Shown: positions 6,034 through 11,583 of the stretch, piece by piece
Layout of the letters: each line of letters starts with the position of its first letter
How positions within the stretch are numbered: position 1 is the first letter of the stretch
NCBI GenBank assembly: GCA_028715025.1
Contig: JAQTLG010000023.1
Location: 1 to 11,583, forward strand
Direction of reading: 5' to 3'
Source of the DNA: Dehalococcoidia bacterium
Lineage (GTDB): Bacteria; Chloroflexota; Dehalococcoidia; GIF9; UBA5629
DNA length: 11,583 nt
The notes under the pieces: generated by a model
What the model was told of the DNA's origin: nothing
The model's database searches: none
The model's input: only the letters and a program-made list of their open reading frames with translations
Translations under genes and position numbers: made by a program

Positions 6034-7173
6034 ATGATTAGAACAACTGTAGCTCTCATTGTAATTATCCTGGCTGTTGCCTGTTCCACCCCCCAGCAAC
6101 AGCCGACACCGCAGGCCCAACCCGAACAGATTAAGATCGGAGCATTATTGGGCTTGAGCGGCGATATAGCCACATCCTATGGTCAAGCCCAAAAAAATGG
6201 AGTCGAGTTGGCCGTAAGCGAGGTCAACGACAGCAATTACCTGGGCGCGGGCAAACAACTCAAGCTTGTAATTGCAGATGCCGGACCCGGCGCAGACACA
6301 GCTTTCTCCGGCATCACCAGTTTAATTGAAACAGACAATGTTTCTGCTATTATAGGCCCAACACTGTCTTCACAGGCTTTCAAAGCTGATCCGGTAGCCC
6401 AGAATCACAGTATCCCGGTAATTGCCGTAAGCAATACGGTTCCGGGTATAACGGAAATGGGCGATTTCATATTCCGCTGCAGCCTACCGGAATCGACCGT
6501 CATCGGAGGCACCATTAAAGCTGCGGCCAGCCAGTTGCGCGTGGTGAAGGTTGCCTATCTATGGGGCAAGGACGATGACTACACAATAGCCGGCTATAAA
6601 GCTTTTAAGGATGCGGTATTGAAGAACGGCCTGAAAGTACTGGCGGATGAGACATTCAGCCGTGGCGATACAGACTTTAAGCCCCAGCTTGAAAAGATCA
6701 TCGCAAAGGGGCCCGACGCAATACTCGTTTCCGCTCTGGCCAAAGAAGCTGCAGCCATCATAATTCAGGCGCGGTCCCTCGGCTACACCGGTATCATTAT
6801 CGGCGGAAATGGCTTCAATTCAACTGACGTTATTAAACAGGCTGGAAGCTATGCGGAAGGAGTCATGGCCGGCACGGCATGGAATATCGCCAGCATCAAT
6901 ACCAGGAACCTGGAATTCATATCCGCTTATCAGAAAGCATATGGAATAAAGCCTGACCAGTTCGCAGCTCAGGCTTATACCGGCACATGGCTGCTGGCCA
7001 ACGCCATACGGACGGCCGGCAGTTCGGATCCTTCTGCTATAAGGGATGCGCTGGCCGGTATATCCAATTTTACTACGCCTATGGGATCTTTCAGCTTCAC
7101 AGAGGACAGAGAGCCTGTTCATCCCGCCGTTGTGCAGATCGTTAAAAACGGAAGATTCACTATTTTTAAATGA
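6034..7173 (+). CDS. Branched-chain amino acid-type ABC substrate-binding lipoprotein (orphan)
   Basis: Extracytoplasmic type I periplasmic-binding protein (Peripla_BP_6, LivJ/LivK class), which captures small amino acids, amides or related ligands; the ligand is not deducible. At 379 residues it has family length. A short lipoprotein signal ends at LAVAC (C17), followed by a PQQQPTPQAQP linker. The fold begins at IKIGALLGLSGDIATSYG (34-51); the family blocks AIIGPTLSSQA and IPVIAVSNT (ligand-side loop) follow, with AQAYTGTWLLANAI near the end. The start is fixed by the signal peptide and by the absence of an in-frame start between the previous stop and 6034. No ribosome site is evident, so coupling to the DUF3795 gene is possible. 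LivH/M/G/F transporter genes are absent nearby, so it either uses a distant transporter or acts as a sensor. Confidence 0.92.
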   Translation: MIRTTVALIVIILAVACSTPQQQPTPQAQPEQIKIGALLGLSGDIATSYGQAQKNGVELAVSEVNDSNYLGAGKQLKLVIADAGPGADTAFSGITSLIETDNVSAIIGPTLSSQAFKADPVAQNHSIPVIAVSNTVPGITEMGDFIFRCSLPESTVIGGTIKAAASQLRVVKVAYLWGKDDDYTIAGYKAFKDAVLKNGLKVLADETFSRGDTDFKPQLEKIIAKGPDAILVSALAKEAAAIIIQARSLGYTGIIIGGNGFNSTDVIKQAGSYAEGVMAGTAWNIASINTRNLEFISAYQKAYGIKPDQFAAQAYTGTWLLANAIRTAGSSDPSAIRDALAGISNFTTPMGSFSFTEDREPVHPAVVQIVKNGRFTIFK

Positions 7174-7220
7174 CGACCTCTGACAGGTATTCCTGACGAT
7201 AACATCAACCGCGGCGCCTG

Positions 7221-7229
7221 TGCTATAAT
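7221..7229 (+). promoter_or_regulatory. Extended -10 promoter close to the DUF47 start
   Basis: TGCTATAAT is a perfect extended -10 (TGnTATAAT) ending 11 bases before the ATG at 7241. Usual spacing puts the transcription start near 7236, leaving a leader of about four bases and no ribosome site. No -35 is evident, which an extended -10 can tolerate. Confidence 0.55.
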
Positions 7230-7240
7230 CGCTCTGTAAA

Positions 7241-7873
7241 ATGTTTAAATTAAACCTTATGCCCAGAGGCGATAAGTTCTTCGACCTTTTTGAGGTCAGT
7301 ACAAAGAATATGGTCAAAGCAGCCGAAAATCTCAAGGAGCTTATATACACTTGGGATTGCATTGACCAGAAACTGGAAGAGATGGATCGAATCGAGCATC
7401 AGGGTGATACCATAACCCACGAAATCATGTTCCAGCTTAACCGTTCCTTTATAACTCCTTTCGACAGGGAGGACATCGGGGTGCTGGCACACTCCCTGGA
7501 TGATGTCACCGATCTCATCCAGGCGACTGCCGACACCATGGTCCTCTATAAAGTCAGGGAACCCGGCAAACGGGCGCGTGAGCTCGCAGATATTCTGGTC
7601 CAGATAACCACCGAGGTGGAACATGTAATGCCCAGCCTCAGGCGACATAACGCCAACCTCGAGAAAATTTTAAACAGCTGCGTCGAGATAAACAGGCTGG
7701 AAAACGTGGCGGACAAGGTCTATCGCACGGCGCTTAAAGAGTTGTTCGAGGATTCAAATGACATCACGGATATCATTAAATGGCGCGAAATATACGAACA
7801 TATGGAAAGCGCTACCGATATGTGTGAGGACGTGGCCAACGTGCTTGAGGGCGTAGCCCTGAAACACGCTTGA
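7241..7873 (+). CDS. DUF47 / PhoU-like protein (Pit-accessory type)
   Basis: Cytoplasmic all-helical protein of the DUF47 family (PhoU relatives). Members are usually encoded next to a Pit-type phosphate or inorganic-ion transporter and are thought to regulate it. At 210 residues it has family length. The start block LMPRGDKFFDLFE (6-18) is characteristic. It is followed by long acidic helices carrying metal-ligand-like motifs typical of PhoU folds: EEMDRIEHQGDTITHEI (split about 46-62), FDREDIGVLAHSLDDVTD and ENVADKVYR, and a C-terminal EHMESATDMCEDVANVLEG. The ATG at 7241 lacks a ribosome site and sits just after an extended -10, so the message may be leaderless. An internal ATG at 7259 also lacks one. 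No pit or pst gene is adjacent, which is unusual. Confidence 0.88.
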   Translation: MFKLNLMPRGDKFFDLFEVSTKNMVKAAENLKELIYTWDCIDQKLEEMDRIEHQGDTITHEIMFQLNRSFITPFDREDIGVLAHSLDDVTDLIQATADTMVLYKVREPGKRARELADILVQITTEVEHVMPSLRRHNANLEKILNSCVEINRLENVADKVYRTALKELFEDSNDITDIIKWREIYEHMESATDMCEDVANVLEGVALKHA

Positions 7874-7937
7874 ATGCTCAGCCGTACTATCCAGTTCGGC
7901 GCCGGTTATACACAGCTTTGTAAAAGGACGATGAAAT

Positions 7938-8510
7938 ATGAACATTAAAGAGCTTGTTTATAAAAACCGCAGCTACCGCCGCTATTATCAGGAGGTGGCG
8001 GTATCCCTTGACACCCTGAAGGAGCTTGTTGACCTGGGCAGGATGTCCGCATCCGCCATGAACCTGCAACCGCTTAAATATATCCTGTCCAACGACCCGG
8101 CCAGGAATGCCGCCATCTTCTCAAATATCGGGTGGGCGGCATATCTAAAGGACTGGGGCGGACCTCCCGAGGGTGAGAGGCCTGCGGCGTATATTATCAT
8201 GATGGGAGATACAGAGATAAGTAAAAATGTGGTATGGGACCACGGGATCGCCGCACAGAGCATCCTGCTTGGCACCATAGAGAGAGGGCTGGGCGGATGC
8301 ATGATAGCCACTATACGAAAGAGCGACCTGGCAAAAGCACTGAATATCGGATCACGCTATGAGATACTGCTGGTTATTGCCATCGGAAAACCCAAGGAGC
8401 AGGTCATGATCGACCCGCTGGACCGGGATGGAGATGTGAAATACTGGCGAGACAGCCAGTCTGTACATCACGTGCCCAAGCGCTTGTTGCAGGACATCAT
8501 CATCGAATAG
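7938..8510 (+). CDS. Nitroreductase-family FMN flavoprotein
   Basis: Probable FMN-dependent NAD(P)H oxidoreductase of the nitroreductase superfamily; cytoplasmic, substrate unknown. At 190 residues it is a compact member. N-terminal RSYRRY (11-16) is the FMN-phosphate-binding motif, and SASAMNLQP (37-45) is the second flavin loop (usually SAxNxQP). DHGIAAQSILL (101-111) and GLGGCMIATI (117-126) form the core helix and glycine-rich strand, and LLVIAIGKPKE (144-154) is the last core strand. The extended C-terminus (155-190) is polar. A weak ribosome site, AAGGA (7924-7928), precedes the ATG by nine bases. It lies 64 bases after the DUF47 gene, so it may or may not share its transcript. Confidence 0.88.
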   Translation: MNIKELVYKNRSYRRYYQEVAVSLDTLKELVDLGRMSASAMNLQPLKYILSNDPARNAAIFSNIGWAAYLKDWGGPPEGERPAAYIIMMGDTEISKNVVWDHGIAAQSILLGTIERGLGGCMIATIRKSDLAKALNIGSRYEILLVIAIGKPKEQVMIDPLDRDGDVKYWRDSQSVHHVPKRLLQDIIIE

Positions 8511-8518
8511 GCAGGCTG

Positions 8519-8539
8519 CCGATAAAACAGCTTAATCGG
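8519..8539. terminator. Weak hairpin between convergent genes
   Basis: CCGAT (8519-8523) pairs with ATCGG (8535-8539), extendable by AA/TT with a bulge, around an A-rich loop. It spans the 21-base gap between the nitroreductase stop and the - strand ATPase stop. T-rich sequence (TTCTCTTT) follows on the + strand. Possible termination element; stem stability is modest. Confidence 0.25.
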
Positions 8540-8975
8540 AAGTTCTCTTTACCAGCAGCAAGCGGTTACCTTCCCCCTCGCTGAAGCTGTAGTCAACCCG
8601 GTCCATCATCTTTTTCATCATATATATACCCAGACCGCCCGCTTTACGGTCCTCAAGCGCGCTGTCCACCTCCGGCAGCGGAACGGATGCAGGATCAAAT
8701 CTCTTACCTCGATCCTTGATGGTAATAGTGATATCGGGGTCCTTAAGCGCACATGAGATCTGAAAAAAACCACCTCTGCCATCGTAAGCATGCTTGACCA
8801 CGTTGGTACTCGCTTCATCAACCGCTGTCTCGAAGGCAAATATATACTTGTCCAACTTGCGCTGCTGCAACCAGTTAACCACAAAGTCTACAATCACTGG
8901 TATGTCTTGCAGGACGGCGCTCTCCAGGGTGAGCGTATCTTCATTCATATCTGCTGCCCGTTGTTGATCGACCAT
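8532..8975 (-). CDS. Anti-sigma-factor-type serine kinase ATPase (RsbW/SpoIIAB-like)
   Basis: Single-domain GHKL ATPase (HATPase_c_2). Relatives bind a sigma factor and phosphorylate an STAS antagonist in partner-switching pathways. At 147 residues it has family length. The N box is FETAVDEASTNVVKHAY (48-64), with catalytic E54 and Mg-binding N58. The G1 box is DRGKRFDP (88-95) and the G2 box GGLGIYMM (113-120), so the ATP site is intact. The first ATG (8975) is preceded by a weak AGGT eight bases away. M10 (about 8948) is an alternative start and would remove MVDQQRAAD. It lies 26 bases after the CDF-like gene on the same strand, so the two probably share a transcript. No sigma factor, STAS protein or PP2C phosphatase is in the window, so its target is unknown. 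Confidence 0.88.
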   Translation of the reverse strand: MVDQQRAADMNEDTLTLESAVLQDIPVIVDFVVNWLQQRKLDKYIFAFETAVDEASTNVVKHAYDGRGGFFQISCALKDPDITITIKDRGKRFDPASVPLPEVDSALEDRKAGGLGIYMMKKMMDRVDYSFSEGEGNRLLLVKRTSD

Positions 8976-9001
8976 GATTATTTACCTGTAATCCGACTAT
9001 C

Positions 9002-9919
9002 TTATGCCATAGCCGCTGTTGCGGGTGATACAACAATTTCGCTGCCGTTGATCTTACTTTCCAGACTCGATTTGATGGAGTCGATCACCTTCTGAACTTC
9101 GGACATTTTTCTATCGCCGTCGAACTCTAAAAAGATCTCAACGTAAACATTCGCTCCTGAACGTCTTGAACGTATCCCGTGAATAGCCTCGTATTCATCG
9201 AAATACAGTGCCAGCTCCCTGAGTATGACGATTTGAAGCGACTCTTCCAGGGCACGATCCAGCAGATCATAGACAGACATGGTGCTGATATTGTATATGG
9301 ATTGGACGATGAAAAGGCCGATGATAATAGAGACCAGCGGGTCAACGTAGGTTACCCACGGCTGGTCATAGAATATGGCGCTCATAGACAGTGATATAAT
9401 AACCAGCACTGACGCGATGGTTTTAGAGCGGTACATCCGCCAAAGCGACTCCAGTACCGGTGAATATTCCTCTTTGGTCAGGTGGTAGTCGTGTCGCCAC
9501 AGCCAGATGCTGGTCAACAGCGCCACGGCCGAGAACACGATGGCAAGGTCAACACCGCCCGCATGCAGCTCCACCGGGTGTTGAAACCTCTCGATCGTAT
9601 GCCCGATCACGATTATCAACGATATGACCAGCACCACCGCCACGATGAGGCCCGAGACGCTTTCAAGCTTGCCGTACCCATAGTTGTACCCCTCCGTACG
9701 GCCTCGATTGATTTTCCTGATACTGAGGTAAGACAGAAATACCGCAGTGACCAGCCCGATATTCTTGAGGATTTCCGATTCAAGGGTCAGTGAATTGGCT
9801 ATTACCGCTGCAATTATACCGGTGATAAGCCCGAATATCCCCAGCAGCAGGCCCATAAGGATGGATTTTTCCTTGGCCTTACTACGGTCAACCGGCTTTG
9901 TCCCTTTATCGTTCGACAT
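9002..9919 (-). CDS. Cation diffusion facilitator-like membrane protein with degenerate metal sites
   Basis: CDF-family architecture: a polar N-terminus, about six transmembrane helices (roughly 20-42, 53-66, 88-108, 122-141, 167-184, 190-210) and a cytoplasmic domain (about 220-300). GYGKLES (81-87) and VDPLVSIIIGLFI (192-204) are typical CDF blocks. Aligned by eye to E. coli YiiP, membrane site A is lost: D45 becomes E49, D49 becomes N53, H153 becomes M162 and D157 becomes K166. Site B (D68, H71, H75) reads T75, Y78, Y82. Cytoplasmic site C keeps only H247. Classical Zn/Fe/Mn-for-proton exchange is therefore doubtful. It may carry another substrate or act as a sensor or scaffold. No clear ribosome site precedes the ATG at 9919. 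It is followed by the RsbW-like ATPase gene. Confidence 0.85.
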   Translation of the reverse strand: MSNDKGTKPVDRSKAKEKSILMGLLLGIFGLITGIIAAVIANSLTLESEILKNIGLVTAVFLSYLSIRKINRGRTEGYNYGYGKLESVSGLIVAVVLVISLIIVIGHTIERFQHPVELHAGGVDLAIVFSAVALLTSIWLWRHDYHLTKEEYSPVLESLWRMYRSKTIASVLVIISLSMSAIFYDQPWVTYVDPLVSIIIGLFIVQSIYNISTMSVYDLLDRALEESLQIVILRELALYFDEYEAIHGIRSRRSGANVYVEIFLEFDGDRKMSEVQKVIDSIKSSLESKINGSEIVVSPATAAMA

Positions 9920-10091
9920 GACTTATCTTAATTTCTGCTCCGTGCCGTCAATATAAGCCTGATTATTGTGGCATGATTTGACTATTTATTCAACGAACAA
10001 CAATTAATTACATTCACCATATTCCCAAAACGATTAATGGGCGTTATAATGGAACTAATATATCCGGATAATTGATCGTATATAATTCGAT
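9920..10091. promoter_or_regulatory. AT-rich divergent intergenic region
   Basis: It separates the CDF-like gene (-) from the Ig-like lipoprotein (+). On the + strand there are two exact TATAAT hexamers, at 10045-10050 and 10081-10086. Between them lies a 10-base perfect palindrome, TATCCGGATA (10061-10070). The first TATAAT would give a leader of about 35 bases; the second is only five bases before the ATG. On the - strand, TTGAAT (complement of 9988-9993) and CACAAT (complement of 9965-9970), 17 bases apart, form a weak candidate promoter for the CDF-like gene. No ribosome site is evident for either gene. Confidence 0.4.
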
Positions 10092-10811
10092 ATGTTGTTT
10101 AATCTGGAACGGCGGCACATCTCATCGGCAATATTAATACTTATACTGACGTTGATATTGGTCGGTACCTCCTGCACGATGGATGAATTACCGCAACCGG
10201 TAGAAAACCCAGCTAATCCTCCTATCGCCGACAACAGTACTACCTGTGTTATACTTGACATCTCGTCTTTCGTTGCTCAACCCAAAACTATAATACTGGG
10301 TGAACAGACAGTTCTTTCCTGGAAAGCTGTTGGCGCTACTTCGCTTTCCATCGATCCAGGCATTGGAAGTATCAGCGTGGACAGCCAAAGTATCACCGTA
10401 TCACCGAAGGCAACCACCTTGTATACATTAAGAGCGTCCGACGGATGCTATGAGGTATCTCAAAAATTTCTGGTTATCGTCAAGACAACGGACGGAGAAA
10501 TCGTCTGGCCCGCCAGCAGCTCCGAAAATGTTACGGCCGAACCGATATACGAAGGATGGAGCTACTATCCAAATAAAGATGTTGAGTGGACAATACTCGA
10601 TAGAAATAAAGATACCGGCAGCGATATCTATAATTGCTGGCACCAGGGACGTATCATCAATAAACACAACGAATGGATGATGACACAAGTCACTGTCAGC
10701 GGCAAACTGGTAGCGAATACCATACTACCCTCAGAACAGGTGATTTATGTCACCAGCATGGATTGCCTGCAATTGCCGGAACTTAAGTGGAAGTGGAAGG
10801 TCAACAAGTAG
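10092..10811 (+). CDS. Lipoprotein with an Ig-like domain
   Basis: Predicted surface lipoprotein of 239 residues. A signal peptide (hydrophobic 12-25) ends in the lipobox-like VGTSC (C28). A proline-rich linker (34-46) leads to an Ig-like beta-sandwich (about 57-131) recognisable from FVAQPKTIILGEQTVLSW (60-77), GATSLSIDPGIG (81-92), ITVSPKATTLYTLRASD (101-117) and a closing strand FLVIV. This domain type is frequent in cell-surface proteins of Chloroflexota and others, usually for binding or spacing. The C-terminal part (about 145-239) is unrecognised; it is aromatic (WSYYP, ELKWKWK) with cysteines at 181 and 225. The ATG lacks a ribosome site, but the signal peptide supports a start here. 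A TPR lipoprotein begins 46 bases downstream, probably in the same operon. Confidence 0.8.
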   Translation: MLFNLERRHISSAILILILTLILVGTSCTMDELPQPVENPANPPIADNSTTCVILDISSFVAQPKTIILGEQTVLSWKAVGATSLSIDPGIGSISVDSQSITVSPKATTLYTLRASDGCYEVSQKFLVIVKTTDGEIVWPASSSENVTAEPIYEGWSYYPNKDVEWTILDRNKDTGSDIYNCWHQGRIINKHNEWMMTQVTVSGKLVANTILPSEQVIYVTSMDCLQLPELKWKWKVNK

Positions 10812-10857
10812 TTTTCTGCCAGACCATATTTATACATTAGGATATTGGATAAGGCTT

Positions 10858-11583
10858 ATGAACAGCATGTGGAATAAAATTGCCATCATCGTTATTCTAA
10901 TCTTTATCTCAACGCTCTCCCTGTCCTGCTTTATCTTTGAGCGTGCCACCGATCATTATAAGGCGGGAAATGAATTATACAGCCAGAAGCAGTGGGATAA
11001 GGCAATCGAAGAGTATACAAGGGCCATCAGCATGGATTCAAACCAGCCTTTCTTTTACATCAACAGGGCTTTAGCCTATAACCAGATAGGTGAATATGAT
11101 CTTGCTATCACGGATTGCACCAGGGCTATAAACAAGAAGAATAACATTGCATTAGCATATACCACCCGCGCCTCCGCCTATAATGAAAAAGGCCTTTATC
11201 AACTGGCGCTGGCTGACTCACTCAAGGCCATCGAGCTGAGTCCCAAGATTGCACTGGGCTATATCAATAAGGGCTGGGCACTTTACGGCCTGGGTGAGTT
11301 CAAGGAATCGATACTTGCCTGTACCGATGGTATCGCCGCCGAGCCGACCAGGGCCATGGCCTATATATTCAGGGCAATGAACTATAACGAGATGGGCAAC
11401 TACGAAAACGCCATGGCTGACTGCAACAAAGCTATTGAGCTCGATCCCACGCTGCCGCTGGCATATGTCAACCGCGCCTGGGTGTACAACCAGACCGCTG
11501 TTTATGAAAAGGCCATCGAGGACTGCAATACGGCGATCAGTCTGGATCCCAGGATCGCCACGGCTTACGTTAATCGTGCCTGG
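10858..11583 (+). CDS. TPR-repeat lipoprotein (3' end missing)
   Basis: The frame is open from ATG 10858 to the window edge (242 codons). A short signal peptide (MNSMWNK, hydrophobic 8-23) ends in LSLSC (C24), consistent with a membrane-anchored lipoprotein. From residue 30 it is an unbroken array of 34-residue tetratricopeptide repeats: 30-63, 64-97, 98-131, 132-165, 166-199 and 200-233, plus the first nine residues of a seventh. Each shows the TPR consensus (A/G at 8, Y/L at 11, G at 15, A at 20, A at 27, P or equivalent near 32), for example AYVNRAWVYNQ and KAIELDP. TPR arrays act as protein-protein binding scaffolds; the partner is unknown. A weak AAGG (10851-10854) precedes the ATG. It lies 46 bases after the Ig-like lipoprotein, suggesting a joint envelope function. 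Confidence 0.9.
   Translation, partial: MNSMWNKIAIIVILIFISTLSLSCFIFERATDHYKAGNELYSQKQWDKAIEEYTRAISMDSNQPFFYINRALAYNQIGEYDLAITDCTRAINKKNNIALAYTTRASAYNEKGLYQLALADSLKAIELSPKIALGYINKGWALYGLGEFKESILACTDGIAAEPTRAMAYIFRAMNYNEMGNYENAMADCNKAIELDPTLPLAYVNRAWVYNQTAVYEKAIEDCNTAISLDPRIATAYVNRAW

Noticed and set aside
10858..11583. Periodic signal of about 102 bases resembling a DNA tandem repeat or CRISPR-like array
   Set aside because: The period is exactly 34 codons and conservation is at protein level with synonymous differences, as expected for TPR repeats.

Overview
The window looks like a stretch of chromosome from an uncultured anaerobic bacterium. The best guess is Chloroflexota, near Dehalococcoidia. 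The grounds are gene content only: tandem cysteine-rich dicluster ferredoxins, an acyl-CoA dehydrogenase, a DUF3795 protein, an Ig-like lipoprotein of a type common there, and a TPR lipoprotein. Genes are densely packed on both strands, with no rRNA, tRNA, CRISPR array, insertion sequence or phage gene. No gap between genes exceeds about 175 bases. The assignment is an inference; no marker gene is present.

Layout. Bases 1-1833 (+) hold two tandem paralogues of a cysteine-rich, two-cluster [4Fe-4S] protein. The first is cut by the left edge; the second is complete and carries an N-terminal region that may be a winged helix. They converge on an unrecognised soluble protein (1844-2473, -). A divergent promoter region with a 7-base-arm palindrome separates that gene from an acyl-CoA dehydrogenase (2643-3851, +). 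A hairpin terminator follows, facing a two-gene operon, lemA then a TPM-domain membrane protein (5414 down to 3919, -), whose stop and start codons share one base. Next on the + strand come a DUF3795/zinc-ribbon protein and an orphan branched-chain-amino-acid-type substrate-binding lipoprotein, then a DUF47 (PhoU-like) protein with an apparently near-leaderless message, and a nitroreductase-family flavoprotein. On the - strand, a cation-diffusion-facilitator-like protein (9919-9002) is followed 26 bases later by an RsbW/SpoIIAB-type ATPase (8975-8532). The right end (+) has an Ig-like-domain lipoprotein and a TPR lipoprotein that runs off the window.

Function. The genes do not form one pathway. 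They are small modules: redox proteins (ferredoxins, acyl-CoA dehydrogenase, nitroreductase), cell-envelope proteins (LemA/TPM, lipoproteins), and transport or signalling proteins that lack their usual partners (substrate-binding protein without permease, DUF47 without Pit transporter, anti-sigma-type kinase without sigma factor or antagonist).

Most worth following up: the CDF-family protein has lost every canonical metal ligand of membrane sites A and B and sits directly upstream of the orphan serine-kinase-type ATPase. Also notable are the ferredoxin pair differing at one conserved cysteine, a palindrome inside the spacer of the predicted lemA promoter, and the possible leaderless start of the DUF47 gene. 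None of these amounts to a proven new system.
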